Origin: Pelotomaculum schinkii
GTDB taxonomy: Bacteria; Bacillota; Desulfotomaculia; Desulfotomaculales; Pelotomaculaceae
NCBI RefSeq assembly: GCF_004369205.1
Contig: NZ_QFGA01000002.1
Coordinates: 496,001 to 560,000 of the forward strand
Length of the DNA stretch: 64,000 bases
Reading direction: 5' to 3'
This document shows, piece by piece, positions 8,579 through 16,411 of the stretch. Position 1 is the stretch's first letter. Each line of letters begins with the position of its first letter. The position numbers were made by a program, and so were the translations under genes. The notes beneath the pieces were generated by a model that did not search any database, had not been told where the DNA came from, and was given only the letters and a program-made list of their open reading frames with translations.

Positions 8579-9489
8579 AAGCTCACCGCCGTTCCGGTCA
8601 GTTCGAGGAAGATATCCTCAAGGCTCTTGCGCCGTTCTTCGATGCGTACAACGCCTATGTTTCTTTCAAAAAGCCGGGAGATATGGACGACAAGCTCGTT
8701 GTCGGAAAGCCTGGGCAACAAGAGATAGTGATCCTGCGGCTGGCAGGAAACGCCCCGCTCGCCGAGTATTTTTGCCGCCGCCTCGTTATCTTGCGTGCGG
8801 ACGGCAATGTTGGTTCTGCTTTTTTCATAAAGTGTTGCTAAACTGTCCTGAAAAATAAGCTCGCCGCGACTGATGATTCCGACATTTGTGGCGATCTGGT
8901 CGATCTCGCTGAGCAGATGGCTTGAGACCATCACCGTCATTCCGTACTGCTGCGGCAGGGAGCAAATCAGCTCGCGCATCTCCTGCATACCCGCCGGGTC
9001 AAGGCCGTTTGTCGGTTCGTCGAGAATCAAAAGCTTCGGGTTGCCCAGCAGCGCGCAAGCAAGCCCAAGTCGCTGCTTCATGCCCATCGAGTACTGCGAG
9101 ACCTTTTTCTCCTTCTGGTTTTCCAGTCGGACAATGTGCAGGACCCTGTTTATATCCTTATCCGGCACACCCTTGAGCACACAGATAATCCGGAGATTTT
9201 CCGTTCCCGTCAGGTGTCCGTAATAGCTGGGTGATTCGATCAGGGATCCTACGTCCTTCAGGATGGCGAGCCTGTTCCGTCTATTAAGCTGTTTGCCAAA
9301 CACGGTAACGGTTCCGGCTGTCGGCCTCGCAAGTCCCAGGATCATTTTCATTGTGGTGGATTTGCCCGCGCCGTTCGGTCCGAGAAAGCCGTAAACAGTC
9401 CCTTCCGGCACTTTCAGATCCAGGTCCTTCACCCGCAGTACCTTGCCGTACTGCTTGCAAAGGCCGGTTGTTGCGATAATATCAGACAT
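8575..9489 (-). CDS. lantibiotic/bacitracin-protection ABC transporter ATP-binding protein (LanF/BcrA-like)
   Basis: A 304-residue ATPase with Walker A GPNGAGKST (about residues 38-46), signature YSMGMKQRLGLA and Walker B LLILDEPTNGLD. The C-terminal 80 residues are the accessory domain seen in BcrA/LanF. It is first in a three-gene operon with two permeases in overlapping or abutting frames. An AAGGGGGG Shine-Dalgarno precedes the ATG at 9489. The operon diverges from a response regulator and kinase, the arrangement of CprABC/CprRK and related peptide-antibiotic resistance loci of Clostridia, so induction by antimicrobial peptides is likely. Confidence 0.88.
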   Translation of the reverse strand: MSDIIATTGLCKQYGKVLRVKDLDLKVPEGTVYGFLGPNGAGKSTTMKMILGLARPTAGTVTVFGKQLNRRNRLAILKDVGSLIESPSYYGHLTGTENLRIICVLKGVPDKDINRVLHIVRLENQKEKKVSQYSMGMKQRLGLACALLGNPKLLILDEPTNGLDPAGMQEMRELICSLPQQYGMTVMVSSHLLSEIDQIATNVGIISRGELIFQDSLATLYEKSRTNIAVRTQDNEAAAKILGERGVSCQPQDHYLLLPRLSDNELVVHISRLFERNIGVVRIEERRKSLEDIFLELTGTAVSL

Positions 9490-9539
9490 TTTGATGCCCC
9501 CCCTTTTTTTCAGGCCGGGAACATCATAGCAGGCCTGCC

Positions 9540-9627
9540 TTACATGAGCCTGTACTTAAGCTTACATTTACCTTAAGATCGCGGAAAAACATCCAATTTG
9601 TTCTGTATTTATACTATAATGGATCGC
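9540..9627. promoter_or_regulatory. divergent regulatory region between transporter operon and two-component genes
   Basis: Two TTACAT direct repeats start at 9540 and 9562, 22 bases (about two helical turns) apart, and CTTAAG occurs on both sides of the second. A TATAAT-like box lies near 9614-9619 toward the regulator. Spaced direct repeats are the usual target of OmpR-family regulators. That this is the binding site of the regulator at 9638 is inference. Confidence 0.35.
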
Positions 9628-9637
9628 AGTGATAACA

Positions 9638-10357
9638 ATGGACGATATTTTTGCCTGTAAGCTTCTTATCATAGACGACGAGCCGGAGCTGCGCAGGATG
9701 GTAACTGAAATACTGCGGCGGGAAGGTTTTATGCGGATCATTTCCGCCGCCGACTGCAAAGAGGCGCGCCGGCTCTTTGCGTCGGAGAAGCCGGACGGTG
9801 TGATTCTGGATGTTTCCCTGCCGGACGGAGACGGTTTTTCCCTGATGCGGGAATTTCGCGCCGCGTCGGCTGTTCCGGTATTGTTTCTTTCCGCGCGCGA
9901 CGAGGATGAAAACCGCTTGCTCGGACTTGGTCTCGGCGCGGACGACTATATCACGAAGCCCTTTTTACCCCGCGAACTGACGCTAAGACTCCGCGCGGTG
10001 TTAAGCCGCGCCTATTTTCCGGTCGTGCTAAAGCAAAATAAAAAGCCGGTCTTCCGTTTGGGCGAAACGGAAATCGACTTAAACAGCGGCTCAGTTACAA
10101 CAAAAAAAGACCAGCTTATGCTCACCGCAAAGGAATTTGCACTGCTTGAAAAGCTCTATGAAAACCGGGGAAACATCGTCACCGGCGACAGCCTGTGCCG
10201 CGCCGCGTGGGGTGACGACCTGTACGGATATGAAAACACGCTGATGGTGCACATCCGCCGTCTGCGCGAGAAGATTGAACCAGAACCGTCTTCCCCACGT
10301 TATCTTCTCACTGTGCGGGGACTTGGCTACAAGTTGACGGGGGCTGAAGGCAAATGA
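9638..10357 (+). CDS. OmpR-family response regulator
   Basis: About 239 residues: a receiver domain (LLIIDDEPELR; phospho-acceptor Asp in VILDVSLPDGDG at about residue 58; conserved Lys in YITKPF) followed by a winged-helix DNA-binding domain (LTAKEFALLEKLYENRGNIVT ... MVHIRRLREKIE ... VRGLGYKL). It overlaps the kinase gene by four bases. The gene is transcribed away from the LanFEG-like transporter operon, which is its most likely target. I prefer the ATG at 9638 to the in-frame GTG at 9629; neither has a strong ribosome binding site. Confidence 0.88.
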   Translation: MDDIFACKLLIIDDEPELRRMVTEILRREGFMRIISAADCKEARRLFASEKPDGVILDVSLPDGDGFSLMREFRAASAVPVLFLSARDEDENRLLGLGLGADDYITKPFLPRELTLRLRAVLSRAYFPVVLKQNKKPVFRLGETEIDLNSGSVTTKKDQLMLTAKEFALLEKLYENRGNIVTGDSLCRAAWGDDLYGYENTLMVHIRRLREKIEPEPSSPRYLLTVRGLGYKLTGAEGK

Positions 10358-11745
10358 AAAGCATGATGAAAATCCTGTCCCGTTATGTGCTCTCGGCTGC
10401 CGGGGTAGCGCTTATTCTGCTCATCATCAATTTTGCGGTATTGGCAGCGTGGTTGGTTCAGGCTGCCAAAATAGAGCAAAGGGATTACAGTGTCTCACAG
10501 ATCGCGGATGGTCTGACCAAATCAGACGGCGTTTACACGCTTTCCGAATCCGCAGGGGAGACGATTGACAAGCGGTTTCAGTGGGCGATGCTGCTGGACG
10601 ATGACGGCAGTGTGATATGGAGCAAAAATCTGCCCGGCGACGTGCCGCTTAAGTTTACCGTTTCCGATGTGGCCGGCTTTACCCGCTGGTATTTAAACGA
10701 CTATCCGGTTTATGTCTGGCGGCATCCGGACGGTCTTTTTGTGCTGGGCCGCGCCAGGGGCAGTGTGTGGAAGCATGATATTGACATGCCGCAGAAGGTA
10801 ATGGATAATACTCTGGTGTGGATTCCGGCTGTTTTAATTCTCAACGTCGTCACGGCCGTTCTGCTTGCCCTGCTGTTCGGCCTGCGGCTGTTCCGTTCCC
10901 TGAAGCCGCTTGCAAAGGGCATTGAGGATATGGCCGAAAAACGTCCGGTAGAGCTTTCCACACGTGGTCTTCTCGGCGATCTTGCCGCCGGGCTCAACAA
11001 AACTTCTGCCCAGCTAACAAAACAGGAGGCCGCTCTCAATAAGAGGGACAATGCCCGCACAACATGGATTGCCGGCGTGTCCCACGACATCCGCACACCG
11101 CTTTCTCTGGTCATGGGTTATGCAAGCCAGCTTGAGGACGACTCAGAGCTGCCGCCGGCCAAGCGGGAACAGGCGGGTATTATCCGCAGGCAGAGCGAAC
11201 GGATCAAGGTGCTGGTCAGCGACTTGAATCTTGCTTCCAAGTTGGAATACGACATGCAGCCGCTGCGTCGAAACTCCGTTGGGCTGGCTGCGCTCTTGCG
11301 TGGCGTTGTCGCCGATTTTTTAAACGGTGGACTTGATCATCGCTATGCAATGGACGTAACGATCGGTAAAGAGGCACAAAATGCCGCAGTCACCGGCGAT
11401 GAGGAGCTTTTGCGACGCGCGGTTGCCAATTTGATCGCGAACAGCATTCGCCATAACCCAAAGGGTTGCGCGATAAAAGCAGCTCTGGAAAAGGGCCTGG
11501 GCAATTGCTTTCTCACTGTTTCCGACAACGGAGCAGGCTTCCCGCAGGAAATTCTCGAAAACCTGAATCATCCTGAAGGTTCTGCCGGGCTGCAAAACCA
11601 TGGCTTAGGCCTCACCATCGTCCGGCAGATCATAAGAGCGCACGGGGGAACCACGCAATTTCATAATCTGCCCGAAGGCGGCTGCACAGTTGTACTCTGC
11701 CTGCCCGTAAGCGTTGCGGACGTAAGCGGTCCAAAAAATCGATGA
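10354..11745 (+). CDS. sensor histidine kinase, partner of the upstream response regulator
   Basis: A 463-residue kinase with two membrane helices (about residues 11-35 and 149-175) enclosing an external sensor domain of about 110 residues, then a HAMP-like linker. The H-box VSHDIRTPLSLVMGYA holds the phosphorylated His244. The ATPase part shows the N box (LIANSIRHN), G1 (DNGAGF) and G2 (GLGLTI). The medium-sized external domain with two helices resembles CprK/NsrK-type peptide-antibiotic sensors. It is co-translated with the regulator (ATGA overlap) and likely controls the divergent LanFEG-like transporter. Its ligand cannot be read from sequence. Confidence 0.87.
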   Translation: MKSMMKILSRYVLSAAGVALILLIINFAVLAAWLVQAAKIEQRDYSVSQIADGLTKSDGVYTLSESAGETIDKRFQWAMLLDDDGSVIWSKNLPGDVPLKFTVSDVAGFTRWYLNDYPVYVWRHPDGLFVLGRARGSVWKHDIDMPQKVMDNTLVWIPAVLILNVVTAVLLALLFGLRLFRSLKPLAKGIEDMAEKRPVELSTRGLLGDLAAGLNKTSAQLTKQEAALNKRDNARTTWIAGVSHDIRTPLSLVMGYASQLEDDSELPPAKREQAGIIRRQSERIKVLVSDLNLASKLEYDMQPLRRNSVGLAALLRGVVADFLNGGLDHRYAMDVTIGKEAQNAAVTGDEELLRRAVANLIANSIRHNPKGCAIKAALEKGLGNCFLTVSDNGAGFPQEILENLNHPEGSAGLQNHGLGLTIVRQIIRAHGGTTQFHNLPEGGCTVVLCLPVSVADVSGPKNR

Positions 11746-12163
11746 GTCTGGAATCCCAGACAATTAACGGCAAATTTGTACGCAGTGAAGGAAGTCGCCG
11801 CGATGCAAAACAGCGCAGAGTAAAACACAGCAGACAACAGGGCTTTTCCCCGTTCTCCGCGAGTTATTCTCATATGAGGATTATGAATAGCAAATTATCT
11901 GAAGCCCAAAAAAGAAACCCCATGTAAGCAGAGGCTACGTAGGGCTTCAGATAATTTGATTGAACGGAACCGCCGATGTCGGTAGGTGCTATGGGGAAAA
12001 AGGAACTGTATAAGTTGCAGAATTTCTGGCGCTAAAAGGGTTCCGATGTTATGGGGCGAAATCTCAGTCAAAGAACAGGGTCATTATTGGGAAATTCGCC
12101 TGTCGATGGGCATAGTTTCCCCCTCCCCCATAGAAGGGGCTTTTTTGTATAAGGAATTTGTTT
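11746..12163. other. intergenic region with 17-bp perfect inverted repeat; border of the mobile-element zone
   Basis: No convincing gene. Perfect 17-base inverted repeat CAAATTATCTGAAGCCC (11891-11907) and its complement (11942-11958) around a 34-base loop, a strong hairpin without a T tract. Further right, a CCCC...GGGG hairpin followed by TTTTTT (about 12120-12147) could be a terminator or the distal end of the IS91-type element. The exact end of the element could not be fixed. Confidence 0.45.
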
Positions 12164-13285
12164 TTACGGAAGAGGAGATGCGCGTATCATCATTCCTATT
12201 CTGCAGCAGGGACATTTACGAAATGTATCATTGAACTTGTCAATGAGGATTTCGAATAATGAACGCGGCTTAGAGAGTATGCTAAAAGGTGTATTCGTAA
12301 GTTGCCGGCATAACTGTATCCGTTTGGTTTTCCCTCCGGAAGCCAAAAGTCCGTAGTGTCGTATCTTCCGGAATCCTCGAGGCAGTACATGGAGCATAAA
12401 GCGGCGGATAAATTCTTCGGCTGTAATAGTCATCTGCTTGACCTTGTTATGGTCGGCATAGTCCCGCCAACTAAATGTGACTTTATCATCTTGAAGCGCC
12501 AGAATCCGATTGTTGGAAATAGCCACGCGATGTGTGTAGCGGCTTAAATATTGAATCACCTTGCCGGTATTGCCGAAGGGCGGTTTGCAATAGGTTACCC
12601 AGTCCTTGTTATACAAATCCTGCAGAAAGAGGGCATATTCTCTCGAACTATTGAGTTTGTTCGTAGATTCATCGAAGCGTAATTGAGCCGCACGCATGAG
12701 AGCGAGAAATTTCCCCCGGAATTTCTTGGACAATACCTTAACCGGAATGAAGAACTTCTTGCGCGAGTTTTTCCAATGACCGGCGCTGGTCAACCCGCCG
12801 CCCGGTACAACACAATGGATGTGGGGATGATACAGAAGGTTCTGCCCCCATGTGTGGAGAATTGCGGTTACTCCGAGTTTGGCGCCGAGATATTTTGGAT
12901 TTTGGCCTAACTCTAACAAGGTTTCCGAGACAGCTTTGAAGAATAAAGTGTACATCGTTTCCTGGTTCTGCCGGAATACCATATACAATTCGTTCGGCAC
13001 CGTAAACACGACATGGAAATAGCCAATGTTAAGCAGGCAACGTTCCTGGCTTTCGATCCATTGTTCTTTGGCAAGCATTTGGCATTTGGGGCAATGTCTG
13101 TTTCGGCAGGAATTATAAGAGATACGTTGATGGCCACATTGGTCACATGTATCTATATGCCCGCCCAAAGCATGAGTCCGGCAGTTCAAGATAGCGCGAT
13201 ATGCCTTTATTTGAACGGTATTAAGCGGATGCTGGCGCAAGTATTCATCGCCATGTTCCCGAAAGATGTCCTGCACTTCAATCAT
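12164..13285 (-). CDS. IS91 family transposase (HUH, rolling-circle type)
   Basis: A 373-residue protein. The N-terminal zinc-binding region has CDQCGH and NRHCPKCQ (about residues 47-76). The HUH metal site is HPHIHCVVPGGG (about residues 153-164), and the catalytic tyrosine lies in the QYLSRYTHRVAISNNRI segment further on. This enzyme nicks one strand at the origin end and drives rolling-circle transposition. Its start overlaps the stop codon of the upstream tyrosine recombinase by four bases, so the two are co-translated. All catalytic motifs are present and the frame is intact, so the element may still be active. Confidence 0.88.
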   Translation of the reverse strand: MIEVQDIFREHGDEYLRQHPLNTVQIKAYRAILNCRTHALGGHIDTCDQCGHQRISYNSCRNRHCPKCQMLAKEQWIESQERCLLNIGYFHVVFTVPNELYMVFRQNQETMYTLFFKAVSETLLELGQNPKYLGAKLGVTAILHTWGQNLLYHPHIHCVVPGGGLTSAGHWKNSRKKFFIPVKVLSKKFRGKFLALMRAAQLRFDESTNKLNSSREYALFLQDLYNKDWVTYCKPPFGNTGKVIQYLSRYTHRVAISNNRILALQDDKVTFSWRDYADHNKVKQMTITAEEFIRRFMLHVLPRGFRKIRHYGLLASGGKTKRIQLCRQLTNTPFSILSKPRSLFEILIDKFNDTFRKCPCCRIGMMIRASPLP

Positions 13286-14154
13286 AATGGGCAGTCCACA
13301 AACTTCTGAGGCATGTTGTCCGCCGGACTGGTTATTCCGTTCGTGGTGTTTGCCAGATGAAGATAGATCGTGGTTGAGGAAATGCTGGCGTGTCCGAGCA
13401 AAGCCTTTATTTGGAGTAGACTTAGCCCGTCCTCTAATAAGTGAGTGGCGAAACAGTGCCGAAGGGTATGCGGCGACACACTCTTTTGGATAGCTGTCTT
13501 GGCAAGCGCTTCTTTAATCGCTCGTGCTACTGCGCTTGTTGTGATATGCCCAACATTTTTGATTCCGGGAAAAATGTATCCATCTGAGCTTTTCGGGCGG
13601 TACTTGCGCCAATAGTCACGCAACGCGAATAAAGCGCTTTCGGGCAGAAGAGTATAGCGATCCTTTTGGCCTTTCCCGCCGCGCACCAAAACCCGCATGG
13701 ATGCCGAATCAATATCCGTCGTTTTGAGACTGGCAAGTTCGCTGACTCGTAAGCCGGAACCGTACACCATTAAGAGCAGGGCTTTGTGTTTGGCATTCGT
13801 TGTCTGGGAAATTAGTTCTGCAACTTCATTCCGCGTTAAAATCTCCGGTAGCTTCTTAGGCCGCTTAAGGCGTGGAATTTGTAGATAGTTCATCGTCCGG
13901 TTCAGCGTAACTGCGAAGAAGAAGCGAATGGAAGCACTGTAAACATTGACCGTGCCTGGCGATAATTTCTTTTCGACAATCAAGTGTCCCAGGAAACTTC
14001 GAACGTCCATTTCATTGAGTTTCTCGATAGGTTTTTTGCAGTGATTAAGGAAGATCCCAACATGAGTCGTATAGGAATCGAGTGTGTTTCTGGATAGCCC
14101 CCTAAGCTGGATGTCAGCTTTCAGGCGTTGCAGCGCCTGACGGTTAGTCATCAT
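13282..14154 (-). CDS. tyrosine recombinase / integrase associated with the IS91-type transposase
   Basis: A 290-residue XerD-like recombinase with an N-terminal SAM-like core-binding domain (about residues 1-95) and a catalytic domain bearing all active-site residues: Arg in GSGLRVSEL, Lys in GGKGQKDRY, HTLRH, GHASIS and the nucleophile Tyr in STTIYLHL. It is encoded just ahead of, and overlapping, the transposase gene. Integrase-transposase pairs of this type occur in a subset of IS91-like elements, where the recombinase role (perhaps resolving intermediates) is not well settled. This is one of four tyrosine recombinases in a row; the other three belong to the neighbouring RIT element. Confidence 0.85.
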   Translation of the reverse strand: MMTNRQALQRLKADIQLRGLSRNTLDSYTTHVGIFLNHCKKPIEKLNEMDVRSFLGHLIVEKKLSPGTVNVYSASIRFFFAVTLNRTMNYLQIPRLKRPKKLPEILTRNEVAELISQTTNAKHKALLLMVYGSGLRVSELASLKTTDIDSASMRVLVRGGKGQKDRYTLLPESALFALRDYWRKYRPKSSDGYIFPGIKNVGHITTSAVARAIKEALAKTAIQKSVSPHTLRHCFATHLLEDGLSLLQIKALLGHASISSTTIYLHLANTTNGITSPADNMPQKFVDCPL

Positions 14155-14324
14155 TAAATAAACAACCCCTTTGTTTGATATTGCGGACAGGCCGCATTCT
14201 CATTTTAAAGGGGTTGTTTTGTGTTAGCCATGACTTTTGTATCTACTATGAGCAGATCGGATCATTTCGCTTTGATACTATCTTGGGTTTCTATCCACCG
14301 CGGAGCGGTTTCGTTCAATTATCG

Positions 14325-14405
14325 TTATCCCCAGGAATATATAATCCTCAGGATTGTATGAAAGCAGCTTAAAACAAGAGGTTTTTTGTTCAATCCTGAG
14401 GATTA
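14325..14405. repeat. RIT left terminus: 32-bp inverted repeat plus internal inverted core
   Basis: The outer repeat at 14325-14356 matches 18424-18455 base for base in reverse complement. It contains the 13-base palindrome AATCCTCAGGATT. A second core lies at 14391-14405 in opposite orientation, about 35 bases further in. The ritC stop codon follows directly at 14410. Confidence 0.9.
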
Positions 14406-14409
14406 ATTT

Positions 14410-15447
14410 TTATCTTAAACCACACAGCATAGCCATTTCTTCTTCGCAACATTTAGACCACAATGGTTCTTCGTTTGCTTGTTCCGGTGTTTCTACGGAT
14501 TCGATTGCTTTTCTAAGCATTTCTAATGATGGTTTTGCATAGACTTTTGTTGTTTCTGTAGATGAATGCCCGAGAATTCTTGACACAAGTTCAAGTTCCA
14601 CGCCACTTTGGTAGAGATCGGTTGCTCTTGTCCGCCTAAACATATGTGGATGTACTTTTAACGGTATTTGAATACATTTTTTTCTTGCGCTTTCTGCATA
14701 TTGTTTAATAAAACGTTCTACATTTCCGGGAGACATCCTGTCTGTGATTCCTTTGATTTTAGTAATGAATACATATTCGTTCACGTTTAATTCCTTTTTA
14801 TGATATACCGACAAATATTGCTTCAGATGATCTGCTGTTTTCGGAGTGATAGCAACTATACGTTCTTTGTTCCCTTTTCCTGAAATTCGGATATAAGGAT
14901 TATCAGTCTGCAGGGAAAGATCCTTTAGTGTAAGGCATAGCAGCTCATCCAATCTTACTGCAGAATCGTAAAGAAGTATCATAATAACACGGTCACGTAA
15001 TCCCATTTTCGTATTCGGGGGTTGCTGCAGGATGGTAGTCAGAGCTTCTTCGCTTAATGTTTCTTTTTCCTTTTTAGGAACTTTGCATTGTGGTATTCTG
15101 GAAATGCTCAACGCAACTGACTGGACTGCAATATTTCTATCAGCAGCAAACCATAGATAAGACTTTAATGCGGTAAGTCTCTGATTGCAGGTTCCGGGGC
15201 TATTTCCATTATCCTTTAGATATATGATAAATTCCTGGATGCATTTCTGACTGCAGTCATCAAATTTAAAGGTGCCAACGGATATGTGGCATTCATCATA
15301 CAGATACCGCCTAAAAACAGTCAGAGAATCTCTGTATGATTTAATGGTTTTAGGGCTTCTTCCTAATTGGCGTGGAAGATATGTTTGAAGGAACTCTAAA
15401 GTCATTGAAAAAAACAATGTTCCGGTCTGCATTCCTTTATTCTTCAT
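14410..15447 (-). CDS. RIT tyrosine recombinase, third gene (RitC)
   Basis: A 345-residue tyrosine recombinase. N-terminal core-binding domain about residues 1-120; catalytic domain with Arg in DSAVRLDELLCL, Lys in GKGNKERIVAIT, HMFRRTRATDL, GHSSTETTKVY with the nucleophile Tyr. The start overlaps the end of the second recombinase gene by eleven bases. It is the last gene of the trio and ends against the left terminal repeat. In RIT elements all three recombinases are thought to be needed for movement; their division of labour is unresolved. Confidence 0.88.
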   Translation of the reverse strand: MKNKGMQTGTLFFSMTLEFLQTYLPRQLGRSPKTIKSYRDSLTVFRRYLYDECHISVGTFKFDDCSQKCIQEFIIYLKDNGNSPGTCNQRLTALKSYLWFAADRNIAVQSVALSISRIPQCKVPKKEKETLSEEALTTILQQPPNTKMGLRDRVIMILLYDSAVRLDELLCLTLKDLSLQTDNPYIRISGKGNKERIVAITPKTADHLKQYLSVYHKKELNVNEYVFITKIKGITDRMSPGNVERFIKQYAESARKKCIQIPLKVHPHMFRRTRATDLYQSGVELELVSRILGHSSTETTKVYAKPSLEMLRKAIESVETPEQANEEPLWSKCCEEEMAMLCGLR

Positions 15448-16411
15448 AAGGAACCACCTCCGGAATCACTCTGCCTGACAAGAAGTCTTTCTGGCGCACA
15501 ATTTGAAACGCCTTGTCCACCTGATGATAATAGTAAAAGGTGTCTTCCACACTGGAATGACCAAGGTATCTGCTCAAGTACGGCATCATGGTGTTCAAGC
15601 TGATTCCCTTAAGCATCCATTCGTTCATCCTGTTGACAACAAAAGTATGCCTTAATGCATGTATGGTAGGAGCTTTGTCACAGGAATCCGCAAACGGTGT
15701 CATGTTCCAGAACTGTTTGAACTTCTTATCCATGCTTGTTTTCCGGATTGGTTGCCTCGGGACTCTGCCCGGGAAAAACCATTCAGAACCGGGCAGTAAG
15801 GACGCCATCCTTTTATGATAATTCCTGCACAGATTGGTAACGTCGTCTGCCATGTATACCAGCCGGTCCTTGTTTCCTTTCGACTGTATGATTTTTAAAA
15901 TACCATCATCAAGATTTACATCCTTTACTCTAAGATTACATACTTCTGCCAGCCGTAAACCGCAGCAGTAATAAAGCCTCAAGATGACTTGGTACTCCAT
16001 GGAAAAACGGTGCCATTCTTCATTATCGGGAAGATAGGAATCGACTACCTGATATAAGCTCTTTAATTCGTCTGCACTTAATATATGAGGAACTGTGGTA
16101 GCTGTTGATGCTGTCTGTCGGGGTATGTATGAGTTGATTCCGAGAGAATTCATATATAGGGATAATTGCCGGATGAAAGAAACCCTTTGGTTGCGATAAT
16201 TAACTCCTTCTGTTGGTCTTTGGATAGCCCATTCCATTACCAGATCCCTTGTTATGACTGGCTCACAGAATCCTTTATCTATACAAAAGTCATCAAAAGT
16301 TTTCAGGATATATGCTTCATACTCATATAGGAAACCATCAGCCCTTTTCTGACAGATCAGTACTTCGATATATGGAGCAAGGCTGCTATGATAAACATAG
16401 TTTTTATTCAT
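15437..16411 (-). CDS. RIT tyrosine recombinase, second gene (RitB)
   Basis: A 324-residue integrase. Catalytic residues in order: Arg in CGLRLAEVCNL, Lys in SKGNKDRLVYM, HALRHTFVVNRM, LGHSSVEDTFYYY with the nucleophile among the tyrosines. Its ATG overlaps the stop of the first recombinase (ATGA), and its end overlaps the start of the third, so the three are translated from one message. The HALRHTF motif and overall length fit the middle gene of RIT trios. The nucleophile cannot be assigned to one residue because three Tyr are adjacent. Confidence 0.88.
   Translation of the reverse strand: MNKNYVYHSSLAPYIEVLICQKRADGFLYEYEAYILKTFDDFCIDKGFCEPVITRDLVMEWAIQRPTEGVNYRNQRVSFIRQLSLYMNSLGINSYIPRQTASTATTVPHILSADELKSLYQVVDSYLPDNEEWHRFSMEYQVILRLYYCCGLRLAEVCNLRVKDVNLDDGILKIIQSKGNKDRLVYMADDVTNLCRNYHKRMASLLPGSEWFFPGRVPRQPIRKTSMDKKFKQFWNMTPFADSCDKAPTIHALRHTFVVNRMNEWMLKGISLNTMMPYLSRYLGHSSVEDTFYYYHQVDKAFQIVRQKDFLSGRVIPEVVPYEE

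Larger units (their letters stand above)
12164..14219 (-). mobile_element. IS91-type element with accessory tyrosine recombinase (ends approximate)
   Basis: Two overlapping genes on the minus strand, a tyrosine recombinase followed by a zinc-finger HUH transposase, form the usual body of one IS91-like group. Upstream of the recombinase, an inverted repeat AAACAACCCCTTT (14160-14172) / AAAGGGGTTGTTT (14207-14219) could be the hairpin at one terminus. IS91 elements move by rolling-circle replication and make no target duplication, so ends cannot be found from flanking repeats. The boundaries given are those of genes plus the hairpin. Confidence 0.6.

Noticed and set aside
11891-11958. Integron attC-like site beside a tyrosine recombinase
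   Set aside because: The inverted repeat lacks the R and L box motifs (GTTRRRY / RYYYAAC), and the neighbouring recombinase is an IS91-associated enzyme without the integron-specific insert.
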